Positions 51,587-60,125 of a DNA stretch of 64,000 nt are shown piece by piece (position 1 is the stretch's first letter; every line of letters starts with the position of its first letter). The DNA comes from Ethanoligenens harbinense YUAN-3. GTDB lineage: Bacteria; Bacillota; Clostridia; Oscillospirales; Ethanoligenentaceae. Made by a program: the position numbers and the translations under genes. The notes beneath the pieces were generated by a model that was not told where the DNA came from, did no database searches, and saw only the letters and a program-made list of their open reading frames with translations. The stretch is from NCBI RefSeq assembly GCF_000178115.2, contig NC_014828.1, forward strand, positions 2,916,001-2,980,000, written 5' to 3'.

Positions 51587-52798
51587 TCAGTCGCCGAAAT
51601 GGAAGGCGTTGTGCACCACTTTCACGGCGCGCTCGGCATCCTCGCGGGCGATGAGCACCGACACCTTGATCTCACTGGTGGAAATCATCTGGATGTTGAT
51701 GCCCGCCTCATACAGCGCCTCAAACATGGTGGCCGCCACACCGGCGTGAGTCGTCATACCCGCTCCCACGATGGACACCTTGGAGATGTCGCTGTCGTGC
51801 GTGAGACAGCAGCCGCCGATGGATGCCAGATGCTCATGGAGGAGGGAAAGCGCTTCGTCCAGGCTGCCTTTGCCCACCGTAAAGCTGACGTCTTTGGTGC
51901 CGTCACGCCCGATCGACTGCAGGATCACGTCTACGTTGATCTTGGCCTTGGCCAGCAGCGAGAAGAGGTGATAAGCCGTCCCGGGCTGGTCCGGTAGGCC
52001 GATGATCGAAATACGGGCCACGTCGTTATCCCGCGCGACGCCGCGGATCAACATTTTTTCCACCTGAACGACCTCCTTGACTTTGGTCCCTTTGATTTTC
52101 TGAAAACTGGAAAGCACTTCAAGATCGACATGATAGCGTTTTGCCATTTCCACCGAACGGTTGTGCAACACCTGCGCCCCCAGCGAGGCAAGTTCCAGCA
52201 TCTCATCATAGCTGATCTCGTCAAGCTTGTGCGCGTCCTTTACGATGCGCGGATCGGCGGTATAGATGCCGTCCACATCGGTGTAGATTTGGCAGAGATC
52301 GGCGTTCAGCGCAGCCGCGAACGCCACTGCCGTCGTGTCCGACCCGCCGCGCCCCAGCGTGGTGATGTCGTCATAGCGGTTGATGCCCTGGAAACCCGCG
52401 ACGATGACGATCTTGCCTTTGCCTAACTCCGCCTGGATGCGCTCAGTGTCAATACGGCTGATGCGCGCGTTGCCGTATGTATTGTCCGTGTGCATGCCGG
52501 CCTGCGGGCCGGTGAGCGAAACAACCGGGAAACCGAGTTTCTGTATAGCCAGCGCCACCAGCGCCATGGAGATCTGTTCGCCGGTGGAGAGCAGCACGTC
52601 CATCTCTCTCTTGCTGCCCGCCGGGTTGATCTCGTTTGCTTTTTCGATGAGATCGTCGGTGGTGTCACCCTGCGCGGAAACCACCGCCACCACGCTGTTG
52701 CCAGCCTGATAGGTTTCGGTGATGATCTGCGCGACATTGAACACCCGCTCGGCGTTGGCGACCGATGTGCCGCCGAATTTCTGCACAATTAAAGCCAT
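51587..52798 (-). CDS. lysC: Aspartokinase
   Basis: A 403-residue kinase that phosphorylates aspartate, the first step to lysine, threonine and methionine. VQKFGGTSVANAERV, STGEQISMALVA, GRGGSDTTAVAFAAAL and YTDVDGIYTADPRIV mark the kinase domain (1-245). Two ACT domains follow (about 265-400) as feedback sensors. ATG 52798 has GGAGGG upstream. Last gene of the ACT-hom-thrB-lysC operon, after a 200-base gap with no riboswitch fold I can recognise. Confidence 0.95.
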   Translation of the reverse strand: MALIVQKFGGTSVANAERVFNVAQIITETYQAGNSVVAVVSAQGDTTDDLIEKANEINPAGSKREMDVLLSTGEQISMALVALAIQKLGFPVVSLTGPQAGMHTDNTYGNARISRIDTERIQAELGKGKIVIVAGFQGINRYDDITTLGRGGSDTTAVAFAAALNADLCQIYTDVDGIYTADPRIVKDAHKLDEISYDEMLELASLGAQVLHNRSVEMAKRYHVDLEVLSSFQKIKGTKVKEVVQVEKMLIRGVARDNDVARISIIGLPDQPGTAYHLFSLLAKAKINVDVILQSIGRDGTKDVSFTVGKGSLDEALSLLHEHLASIGGCCLTHDSDISKVSIVGAGMTTHAGVAATMFEALYEAGINIQMISTSEIKVSVLIAREDAERAVKVVHNAFHFGD

Positions 52799-52998
52799 TT
52801 TCAAGCCCTCCGAGGGTGGCCAGCCGGCAAAAGCCAAAAGCCCGCACGCGGCCGGCGGCCATCGGCAGAAGCATTCACCCGCTGTCCAGTTCTATTAATC
52901 CCCTTGCTGTGTCACACTATGACCGGGGTCTGTTTTGCCTGTCGCTACCAGTTTATTCCTGCGGAACATCCGGCTCCATCGTCGGGAGCACCGCATTG

Positions 52999-53895
52999 TT
53001 ATTCTTCTGTGGTTTCCACCGTCGCGCCGGTTTCGTCGCAGTCGAGCATTTCCAGCCGGAACTTCTGCGGCAACTCCTGCAGCGCTTCCTCGGCGCGCGC
53101 CTGGAATGAAAGATCGGTCACGTTCACCATGGCCATAAGCGTGGGGCCTGCGCCGCTGATGTAGCAGGCATAGGCGCCCAGCCGTATGCAGAGCGCAAAG
53201 ACATCCTCCGCACCGGGGATCAGCCCCAGGCGGTAGGGCTGATGCAGTTTGTCTTCCACCGCCACGCGCAGATTATCCAGCCGGCCGGAGAACAGGGATG
53301 CGATCATCAGCGCCGTGCGCGAAAGATTGAACACCGCGTCCTTGTGCCGCACCTGCGCAGGCAGCGCGGCGCGGGCCTTTTCAGTCTTGAGCTCAAAATC
53401 GGGGATGAACGCCGCAAATTTCAACCGGCCCGAGATGGGCACCTTCACACTGTAGACCCGGCTTTCCTCCAGCACCGCCGCCGTGAGCCCACCCAAGATG
53501 GCCGGTGTGGAGTTGTCGGGGTGGCCCTCCAGCACCGCGGCGAGGTTGACGATGTCCGCTTTGGGAAGCGGATTGCCGAGCAGGGTGTTGGCGCCGAGCA
53601 GACCGGCCACGATGCAGGCTGAGCTGCTGCCCAGGCCCCGGGTCATGGGAATATTGTTTTCCTGGGAAATACGCAGACCGTGGAACGGCCTGCCGCAAAG
53701 CTTATACAAAAATGCGACGGTCTTGTAGATGAGATTGTTTTCGCCGCAGGGTACATCCGAGCCGTCGGTCGTGGAAATGTGGATACCGTCGGCTTCTTCC
53801 ATCCACACCCGGTTATACAGGCGCAGCGCAAGCCCCAGCGAATCGAATCCCGGCCCGATGTTTGCGCTGGTGGCGGGGATCTGTATCTTGATCAT
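52999..53895 (-). CDS. thrB: Homoserine kinase
   Basis: A 298-residue GHMP kinase making O-phosphohomoserine for threonine synthesis. IPATSANIGPGFDSLGLAL at the N-terminus, the ATP loop TRGLGSSSACIVAGLLGAN and GAGPTLMAMV near the C-terminus are diagnostic. AGGAG is 11 bases before the ATG, inside the end of the hom gene region (13-base gap). Threonine synthase (thrC) is absent here. Confidence 0.95.
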   Translation of the reverse strand: MIKIQIPATSANIGPGFDSLGLALRLYNRVWMEEADGIHISTTDGSDVPCGENNLIYKTVAFLYKLCGRPFHGLRISQENNIPMTRGLGSSSACIVAGLLGANTLLGNPLPKADIVNLAAVLEGHPDNSTPAILGGLTAAVLEESRVYSVKVPISGRLKFAAFIPDFELKTEKARAALPAQVRHKDAVFNLSRTALMIASLFSGRLDNLRVAVEDKLHQPYRLGLIPGAEDVFALCIRLGAYACYISGAGPTLMAMVNVTDLSFQARAEEALQELPQKFRLEMLDCDETGATVETTEE

Positions 53896-53908
53896 GGTGA
53901 GTCAGCTC

Positions 53909-55150
53909 CTAATAGTCCAGTACCCGGATGGTGGACAGGATGGTGTAATCCAGCGCCTGCAGTGCCTGCAGCGCGCGGGCGATCTCGCCTTCCGGCAACG
54001 TGGGCGTGATGAACGCCGCCTCGTTTTCCACGCCGGGGGCGACCACTTCCGTCACACTGCCAAGCAAGCCGTGCACCGAGCGCAGCGCCTCCGCGCGGTT
54101 GCGGGCCGCAATGCGCACAAACATCGCGGCGGGCACCTCCAGATAATCGCAGACATAGCCGTCTTTGGCCGGTTCCCAAAAAATATACTTGCGCGCTTTC
54201 AGATGTTTGACGGCATCGATCACATCGGCCACCACGGCGCTGGCGGTGGGCAGCTTGCCCGCGCCGCGCCCGTAGAACACCACGTCGCCGAGGGCGTCGC
54301 CCCGTACCAGGATGCCGTTGAAAACATCGTCCACGGTGGCAAGCTGGCTTTCCCGGGAAATAAACGCCGGGCTGACCATGGCGAACAGCCGCCCGTCTTC
54401 CAGTTTTTTCACCCGGCCGATGAGTTTGATGACCCCGCCCCAGGCATCGGCGTACCGCACGTCTTCCGCGGTGATATGCGTAATGCCTTCGGTGTGCACG
54501 TCTTCGGGATTCACATGGCGGCCGTAGGCCAGCGAAGCCAGGATGCACACCTTGCGGCAGGCGTCGCCGCCCTCCACGTCCGCGCTCGGGTCGCGCTCGG
54601 CATAGCCGAGCTGCTGCGCCAGCGCCAGTGCGTCCGCAAACGCCATGCCCTCGCGGAACATCTTGGTAAGAATGAAATTGGTGGTACCGTTGAGAATGCC
54701 GGCGATCTCCACGATCTGGTTGGCGGACAGGCACTGGCTGAGAGGCCGCAGAATGGGAATGCCGCCGCCTACGCTCGCTTCAAACAGGAAGTTCACATTC
54801 TTTTCGCGCGCGATGGCCAGCAGCTCAGCGCCTTTTGCCGCCACCAGTTCCTTGTTGGACGTCACAACGTTTTTGCCTGCCTCCAGACAGCGGCGGACGA
54901 AATCATAAGCGGGATTCAGCCCGCCCAGCACTTCCACCACCACCCGCACCTCGGGGTCGTTCAGGATAACGTCGAAATCCTTCACAAATTTGTCGTGGTA
55001 AGGCACATCCGGAAAATCTCTGCGGTCCAGCACGTAGCGGATCTCCATATCCTCTCCGGCCTTTTGGATGATGCTCTCATGGTTTTTGTTGAAAACCTCC
55101 AGCACCCCCGAGCCGACCGTCCCGTGGCCGAGCACAGCGATTGCAATCAT
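53909..55150 (-). CDS. hom: Homoserine dehydrogenase
   Basis: A 413-residue NAD(P)H-dependent enzyme reducing aspartate semialdehyde to homoserine. IAVLGHGTVGSGVLEV is the nucleotide loop; VVTSNKELVAAKG carries a catalytic Lys; GGGIPILRPLSQCLS and GILNGTTNFILTKM are family blocks; the last 75 residues are an ACT regulatory domain. GGAGG precedes ATG 55150. Operon with ACT protein, thrB and lysC. Confidence 0.95.
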   Translation of the reverse strand: MIAIAVLGHGTVGSGVLEVFNKNHESIIQKAGEDMEIRYVLDRRDFPDVPYHDKFVKDFDVILNDPEVRVVVEVLGGLNPAYDFVRRCLEAGKNVVTSNKELVAAKGAELLAIAREKNVNFLFEASVGGGIPILRPLSQCLSANQIVEIAGILNGTTNFILTKMFREGMAFADALALAQQLGYAERDPSADVEGGDACRKVCILASLAYGRHVNPEDVHTEGITHITAEDVRYADAWGGVIKLIGRVKKLEDGRLFAMVSPAFISRESQLATVDDVFNGILVRGDALGDVVFYGRGAGKLPTASAVVADVIDAVKHLKARKYIFWEPAKDGYVCDYLEVPAAMFVRIAARNRAEALRSVHGLLGSVTEVVAPGVENEAAFITPTLPEGEIARALQALQALDYTILSTIRVLDY

Positions 55151-55210
55151 GATGGTAAAACCTCCAAATGGGCACAGCCCTTTTTTTTGGCAAATGAAAA
55201 CCCGATGCCC

Positions 55211-55654
55211 TCAGGCGCCGGAAACGATCTCCACATTTTCCACGCCCTCCACCTTGCGCAGGGCCGTGAGCAGCCCCGTGAGCGAAAGACGGATATTATC
55301 TATCCGCGCGGTGATGGAAACCGGCGCGATCCCGTCCACCGGAATGTTCTGGTTGATGGTGAGAATGTTGGCGCCGCTTTTGTAAAGCAGACCGATCAGC
55401 ACGGAAAGCACGCCCGCTTCATCGCGCAGCATGGCGCTGATGGTGACAATGCGGCCCGCCGCGTCGTCGTCATAGGGGCGCACCCGTCCTTTATATTTAT
55501 AAAATGCGCTGCGCGAGATGCCGGCCAGCCGCGCCGCCTCGTTCACCGAGTGCGCCTGGCCGGTGTGCAGCAGGCGCTTGGCATCCAGCACTTTCAGAAA
55601 CACGTCTGGCAGCGCTTCGCTGTCCACAATCAGATAACGCGGGGCTTTTTCCAT
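55211..55654 (-). CDS. ACT-domain protein, UPF0735/PheB type
   Basis: A 147-residue protein that probably senses an amino acid. N-terminal HTH-like region (SVNEAARLAGISRSAFYKYK) followed by an ACT domain (RIVTISAMLRDEAGVLSVL; VSITARIDNIRLSLTGLL). Such genes commonly sit in front of hom in Firmicutes. ATG 55654 is the family-typical start (MEKAPRYLIVDSEALP), with only a weak GGTGG site. First gene of the aspartate-family operon; a regulatory role is inferred. Confidence 0.9.
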   Translation of the reverse strand: MEKAPRYLIVDSEALPDVFLKVLDAKRLLHTGQAHSVNEAARLAGISRSAFYKYKGRVRPYDDDAAGRIVTISAMLRDEAGVLSVLIGLLYKSGANILTINQNIPVDGIAPVSITARIDNIRLSLTGLLTALRKVEGVENVEIVSGA

Positions 55655-55697
55655 ATACCGTCCACCACCGGAATACTTTTGTATTATGAGCAGATAC

Positions 55698-55727
55698 ACT
55701 ATATCATAGATGCGCATCGCGCCACAA
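55698..55727 (-). promoter_or_regulatory. Promoter of the ACT-hom-thrB-lysC operon
   Basis: Minus-strand TTGTGG (55727-55722), 18-base spacer, TATAGT (55703-55698). Confidence 0.6.
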
Positions 55728-55852
55728 TCGCCCGTCTTCCGCATTTTCGGATTTTACGCCTTGAAATCTCTTGATTTCTTCTGTTTTCGCTCGCATACTC
55801 CGGTTTATGCAAGCAGACTCTTTGAAAAAATTACCAAAACGCGTGCGGGCAG

Positions 55853-55882
55853 TTGATAATTTCCCCGCTTTTCGCTTATTCT
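55853..55882 (+). promoter_or_regulatory. Possible promoter of the AI-2E-family gene
   Basis: TTGATA (55853-55858), 18 bases, TATTCT (55877-55882). Confidence 0.5.
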
Positions 55883-55961
55883 AGTAGCACGGGGATCTTG
55901 CACGCACACCCGCAGAACCCGGACGCGTGCACGCACGCGAAAACAGGCACAGGAGGCTGAC

Positions 55962-57035
55962 ATGATCGACCGGGATGAACGCAAAAAAAAGTTTCTATTG
56001 AATACGGCAACGTTTACGGTAGCTATCGCGCTGGGTGCCGTCCTCGTCAAATTCCTGCTCGGGTGGATCCTTCCGTTTGTTTTCGGTTTCCTCATCGCGG
56101 CAGCCGTACAGCCCGCCGTGCGGTTTGCTCACCGGCACTGGCGCCTGCCCAAGCGGGCAGCCGGGCTGTTGCTCGCCCTGCTGCTGATTCTGGGGCTGCT
56201 CGGAATCTGTGCCGTTATCCTTGCGCGCCTGATCATGACAGCGACGCCGATGGTGCAGCAACTGCCGCAATACCTGCAGGCGCTTGTCAACCAGGTCAAC
56301 TTGACGACGGACAGCCTGACCAATTCCGCCAGATCCGTTTCCCCCGTCCTGGCGCAGAACATTTCAAACATGATGGAAGGGCTCTCGACGGAACTGATGA
56401 AGGTGAGCACTTATGCCAACCAGCTGCTTGCACTGGGGAAAAGCCTGCTCGCCAGCCTGCCGAACGTGCTGTTCGGCATCGCGGTCACCATCCTCTCTGC
56501 GTGCTTTTTCAGCATGGATTACGACATTATCCGCGGTTTCCTGCTGCGCCAGTTGCCCGAACGGTATACGGACATAGCGGTGGAAGTCAAGCGCTACTTT
56601 TTCCGGTCGGTGGGCGGCATGGCGCGGGCCTATGCCCTGCTGATGCTCATCACATTTTTGGAACTGACGTGCGGCCTAATGCTGCTGCGCATTCCCAACG
56701 CCATTCTCGTTGCGGTGCTCATCGCGGTGGTGGACATTCTGCCCGTACTCGGCACCGGCACCATAATGGTGCCGTGGGCCATCATCACGCTTTTATTCGG
56801 CAACATCCCACTGGCTGTCGGCCTAACCGTGCTGTATGCGGTCATTGCCACGGTGCGCACCATCCTCGAGCCGAAGGTGGTGGGCGACCGCATCGGGCTG
56901 TATCCGCTTGTCACACTGTTTGCCATCTTTCTGGGGCTGAAATTCGCGGGCGTGGCCGGCATGCTGCTTTTTCCGCTCATCGTTCTGATACTCAAACGCC
57001 TGAACGACACCGGGAAGGTCCACCTCTGGAAATAG
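55962..57035 (+). CDS. AI-2E family transporter
   Basis: A 357-residue membrane protein of the AI-2 exporter/PerM superfamily (autoinducer-2 export or Na+/H+ antiport in different members). Two N-terminal helices (29-80) with VKFLLGWILPFVFGFLIAAA, a periplasmic-type helical stretch (about 95-155), and the C-terminal block VVDILPVLGTGTIMVPWAII with LEPKVVGDRIGLYPL are diagnostic. AGGAGG precedes the ATG. Confidence 0.9.
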   Translation: MIDRDERKKKFLLNTATFTVAIALGAVLVKFLLGWILPFVFGFLIAAAVQPAVRFAHRHWRLPKRAAGLLLALLLILGLLGICAVILARLIMTATPMVQQLPQYLQALVNQVNLTTDSLTNSARSVSPVLAQNISNMMEGLSTELMKVSTYANQLLALGKSLLASLPNVLFGIAVTILSACFFSMDYDIIRGFLLRQLPERYTDIAVEVKRYFFRSVGGMARAYALLMLITFLELTCGLMLLRIPNAILVAVLIAVVDILPVLGTGTIMVPWAIITLLFGNIPLAVGLTVLYAVIATVRTILEPKVVGDRIGLYPLVTLFAIFLGLKFAGVAGMLLFPLIVLILKRLNDTGKVHLWK

Positions 57036-57060
57036 CGCCGCACTAAGCCGCAAACGGGAA

Positions 57061-57078
57061 CAGACGGCCGTCTGGCTT
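57061..57078 (+). terminator. Possible terminator between convergent genes
   Basis: The palindrome CAGACGGCCGTCTG (57061-57074) is followed by GCTTTTAT. The stem would be only five pairs. Confidence 0.4.
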
Positions 57079-57726
57079 TTATCCCCGGCTTTCCGCCAGC
57101 CGCTCCGCAGCCTCCACGATCTCCAGCGGATGCGCCACGGCATGGTCGGCATCGCGCACTTCGTCCGGCGCGAACCCATAAAGGCAGCCGATGAACGGAA
57201 TGCCGTTCTCCCTCGCCGCTTCCTTATCGTATTTGCGGTCGCCCACCATCACCGCTCTGCCTGCCTCCACCTTTTTCAGCAGCAGGCGCAGCATATCGAC
57301 TTTGGTCAGATGCAGTTCCAGCGGGCGCAGCTCATCAATGAGAGGGCGCAGCCGTATGGCCTGCAGTACCGCTTCGATATACCGCACCGAGGCATTCGAG
57401 CAGACCGCTGTGTGCCAGCCCTTTCCCCGCAGAGCGCTCAGCATCTCCGCACAGCCATCGAACGCGCGTCCGCATTGGGGCAGCAATTCCTGCTCCAGCT
57501 CCGCCACGCGGCCGCCATATTCTGCATATACTTCCTCGGAAAGGCCGGGGGCCAGCAGCGGGAACGTGTCTCGTGCTATCCCGCCAAACATGGAAATGAT
57601 AAACTCTGCGTCCCGCACAGGCACACCGAATTCCCGTTGCGCCTGCTGGTGTGCCTCCACCGAAACCAGATCCGTGCGATTGAGCGTGCCATCCAGGTCA
57701 AAAACGATCCAATTGCCGCCGTTCAT
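57079..57726 (-). CDS. HAD-superfamily phosphatase
   Basis: A 215-residue phosphatase of the phosphoglycolate-phosphatase-like subgroup. Motif I FDLDGTLNRTD (nucleophile and acid Asp), motif II CSNAS, Lys in HLTKVDML and motif IV MVGDRKYDKEAA are intact. It has a helical cap (about 20-85). Substrate unknown. ATG 57726 has AAGAGAG upstream; the frame runs further but across the divergent spacer. Confidence 0.9.
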   Translation of the reverse strand: MNGGNWIVFDLDGTLNRTDLVSVEAHQQAQREFGVPVRDAEFIISMFGGIARDTFPLLAPGLSEEVYAEYGGRVAELEQELLPQCGRAFDGCAEMLSALRGKGWHTAVCSNASVRYIEAVLQAIRLRPLIDELRPLELHLTKVDMLRLLLKKVEAGRAVMVGDRKYDKEAARENGIPFIGCLYGFAPDEVRDADHAVAHPLEIVEAAERLAESRG

Positions 57727-58046
57727 ACTGTATCTCTCTTTCAGACAGATGTTATCGCCCGGCCGCGCACGTTCCGTGGGAATGGACCGGACCTTTTCCA
57801 TTATACCGTTTTTCAGGCAAAAAGAAAAATCGGAAGCCCTATCCTATCCGGACGGGCGGTTTGGCGGTTTACGTAGGCACTGCGAATATGGTATACTATA
57901 TGCATTACATACTGCCCGCGCCTGCACGGCAGACCCGCGAATCCACCCGCCGCGCGAGCGGCGCACAGAAAGCAGGACACCGCCGAAAGCGCATCCGCCT
58001 GGCCGCGGACGCCCGGAGCGGAAATACGAGGAAGGATGATCCCTAG
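57727..58046. other. Divergent intergenic region
   Basis: 320 bases between the HAD gene and the DivIVA-like gene. It contains the promoter at 57868-57897 and a GC-rich leader of about 140 bases without visible structure. Confidence 0.6.
57868..57897 (+). promoter_or_regulatory. Promoter of the DivIVA-like gene
   Basis: TTTACG (57868-57873), 18-base spacer, TATACT (57892-57897). Confidence 0.7.
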
Positions 58047-58937
58047 ATGGAAGGCATGTTCAAGACAGCCGTCAGCGGTTTTAAGAAAGACGAAGTGCTC
58101 GCCTACATCGACAAACGCGAAACAGAGGCGCGCCAGAAGGTAGAATCGCTGAATCAGCGCCTGCGCAAAATGACCGCCGACCTGAACGAAGAAAAAACGC
58201 AGCACGCCGAAGCCGTTGCACAAGCGGAGCAACTGGAGGCGGAACTGGCCCGCGAACGCGAACGGGCAGACGAGTTGGCCAAAGCCGCCGGCACAGCCGA
58301 AGAAGAGAAGCGCGCCGTCCGGGCACAGCTGAACGACGCGCAGTTTGAAGTGGCCCGTCTGCGGCAGGAGCTCGCCGCCGTGCAGAAAGAACAGGAACGC
58401 ACGCAGGCAGACAAAGAAAAGGCCCTGCTCCAGACAGCCGAGCTGAAAAGCGTGGTGGGCGAACTCAACGACAAAATCCAGAACTCCGCCAATAACGAGG
58501 ACCGCATCAGCCGCGTGCTGATGGAAGCACAGGCCACGGCGGACCATATCCTGGCGGAAGCACAAGAAAACGCTTCCAAACAGTTGGCTGACGCACAGGG
58601 AAAATCCGCGGCTGTGCTGGACCAGGCACGCACCGAGCTCACGGAGCTGCTGCGGCAGACCGCGCAGTTTCGCTCCGAGGTGAGCGACCTGCGGGAAGGC
58701 ACCCAGCGGGCATTTTCCCACATCGACACGCTGCTGGAAAATGTGGAGCGCTCCGCCGGCCATATCCAAGAAGCCTATCAGAAACCGTTTTCCCCCGCCG
58801 TCGAGCCGGATGAACCGCCGGCCGTGGAGGAAAGCGAACTGGCTGCCGACGAACAGGCCGCGGCCAGCGAACAGGATGAAGACGCACCGTCCCCCGAAAC
58901 CGCCAGTACTTTCAATTTTTCCCGCGTCGCCGAGTAA
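58047..58937 (+). CDS. DivIVA-like coiled-coil protein
   Basis: A 296-residue protein. The N-terminal FKTAVSGFKKDEVLAYIDKRE resembles the membrane-binding start of DivIVA/GpsB proteins. Then a long coiled coil (about 25-230) rich in Glu, Lys and Ala, and an acidic Glu/Ala/Pro tail. A role in septum or pole organisation is inferred from the N-terminus alone. AAGGATG stands before the ATG. Followed by a terminator. Confidence 0.72.
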   Translation: MEGMFKTAVSGFKKDEVLAYIDKRETEARQKVESLNQRLRKMTADLNEEKTQHAEAVAQAEQLEAELARERERADELAKAAGTAEEEKRAVRAQLNDAQFEVARLRQELAAVQKEQERTQADKEKALLQTAELKSVVGELNDKIQNSANNEDRISRVLMEAQATADHILAEAQENASKQLADAQGKSAAVLDQARTELTELLRQTAQFRSEVSDLREGTQRAFSHIDTLLENVERSAGHIQEAYQKPFSPAVEPDEPPAVEESELAADEQAAASEQDEDAPSPETASTFNFSRVAE

Positions 58938-58951
58938 ATAGAACAATAATC

Positions 58952-58998
58952 AAAAGCCCGGCGCGCGCCCCTGATAGGGGGACGCACGCCGGGCTTTT
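58952..58998. terminator. Bidirectional terminator
   Basis: AAAAGCCCGGCG (58952-58963) pairs with CGCCGGGCTTTT (58987-58998); inner CCCCTGATAGGGG adds stem. Serves the DivIVA-like and glutathione peroxidase genes. Confidence 0.88.
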
Positions 58999-59043
58999 CG
59001 TATGTGAACGAAAGACCTGCCGACCGGTCTACAATACCGCCGG

Positions 59044-59589
59044 TTACAGCAATCTGTCCAGTTCTTTCTGGAGTTCGGCCGGTGTGATATACGGCTCGAA
59101 ACGCCCCACCACTTCGCCTTCTTTATTGATAAGAAATTTGGTGAAATTCCATTTGATATCGTTGCCGGTAAGCAGTTCCGGATATTTCTCCTTGAGCACG
59201 CCCTCAATCACGCGCGCGCCCTCCACATTCAGATCAAGACCTTTAAACGGCGCCGCATTTTTCAGATAGTTATAGATCGGACTGGCTTTGGGGCCGCGCA
59301 CATCAATCTTGGCAAAAAGAGGGAATGTCACGCCGTAATTCAGCTTGCAGAATGACTGGATCTCCTCGCTTGTGCCAGGCTCCTGCTCCAGAAACTGGTT
59401 GCAGGGAAAACCCAAGATCTCAAACCCTTTATCCTTATTGGCCTGGTACAGGGCTTCCAATCCTTCATATTGCGGGGTGAATCCGCATTTGCTGGCCGTA
59501 TTGACGACCAGCAACACCTTGCCCTTATAATCCGAGAGCGAGACGGTCTTGCCGCCCAGTGTTTCCGTGCTGAAATCATATATGCTCAT
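59044..59589 (-). CDS. Glutathione peroxidase family thiol peroxidase
   Basis: A 181-residue peroxidase reducing hydroperoxides, in bacteria usually with thioredoxin. [18 protein letters not shown] carries the peroxidatic Cys (not selenocysteine), [13 protein letters not shown] the second block and [10 protein letters not shown] the Trp/Asn. AAAGGAG precedes ATG 59589. Oxidative stress defence in an anaerobe. Confidence 0.95.
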   Translation of the reverse strand: MSIYDFSTETLGGKTVSLSDYKGKVLLVVNTASKCGFTPQYEGLEALYQANKDKGFEILGFPCNQFLEQEPGTSEEIQSFCKLNYGVTFPLFAKIDVRGPKASPIYNYLKNAAPFKGLDLNVEGARVIEGVLKEKYPELLTGNDIKWNFTKFLINKEGEVVGRFEPYITPAELQKELDRLL

Positions 59590-59634
59590 AATTCAGACTC
59601 CTTTGCATTAAGTTTACCCATTTAGTACAGTTAT

Positions 59635-59663
59635 ACGTTACCACATTCACGCACCGCTGTCAA
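59635..59663 (-). promoter_or_regulatory. Promoter of the glutathione peroxidase gene
   Basis: Minus-strand TTGACA (59663-59658), 17 bases, TAACGT (59640-59635), a weak -10. Confidence 0.55.
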
Positions 59664-59705
59664 CGACTTTCCCTCTTTTTTCACATGAAATCAGGCAGTC
59701 TGCAG

Positions 59706-59735
59706 TTGTTTTCTGCGCGGTTTTTTTGTTACAAT
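59706..59735 (+). promoter_or_regulatory. Possible promoter of the 57-residue membrane peptide gene
   Basis: TTGTTT (59706-59711), 18 bases, TACAAT (59730-59735). Confidence 0.5.
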
Positions 59736-59793
59736 AAAACAAAGCCGCCGCTATGGACGGCATTTTCTCCATTTTAAGAAAGGAACGGGTACA

Positions 59794-59967
59794 ATGAATG
59801 CTTTTTTGGCTCATCCCCAGGGGTATCTGGTCGGGTGGGGAACCCGGACACTCATCAACGCCGGTCTGGCACAAGGCAAAAACCGCTCGGGAATTTTATG
59901 GTTCCTGCTTTCCCTGCTGCTCGGACCGGTGGCAACTCTGCTGATCGTCCTGCTGCCCAAACGGTAA
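59794..59967 (+). CDS. 57-residue membrane peptide
   Basis: A short gene with a good ribosome site (AAAGGAACGGG) and its own promoter. The product has a soluble start (MNAFLAHPQGYLVGWGTRTL), an amphipathic link with GKNRSG, and one membrane helix ILWFLLSLLLGPVATLLIVL ending LPKR. Such tails are common in small Firmicutes membrane proteins of unknown role. No homologue function is claimed. Confidence 0.65.
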   Translation: MNAFLAHPQGYLVGWGTRTLINAGLAQGKNRSGILWFLLSLLLGPVATLLIVLLPKR

Positions 59968-60031
59968 CGCCCGCCGCGGTTTTCACACAGCCTTTTGACC
60001 CGATTGGCTTTCATTCCCAAAAAAGACCTGC

Positions 60032-60037
60032 TATAAT
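60032..60037 (+). promoter_or_regulatory. Possible -10 element of the yfhO-like gene
   Basis: TATAAT at 60032-60037, 88 bases before the ATG; the -35 (TTTCAT, 17 bases upstream) is poor. Confidence 0.45.
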
Positions 60038-60125
60038 GGTTGTGTTGCGACCTGCAGCCCCTTGGAGCAGGCGCTGCTTACCGTTTCATTTCTGACTGTA
60101 TAACAAAAGGCCGAAAAGAGGTTTT

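Noticed and set aside
52799..52998. Lysine riboswitch or T-box before lysC
   Set aside because: I looked for the conserved L-box and T-box core words and found none; the gap is GC-rich hairpin sequence without a clear terminator/antiterminator pair.
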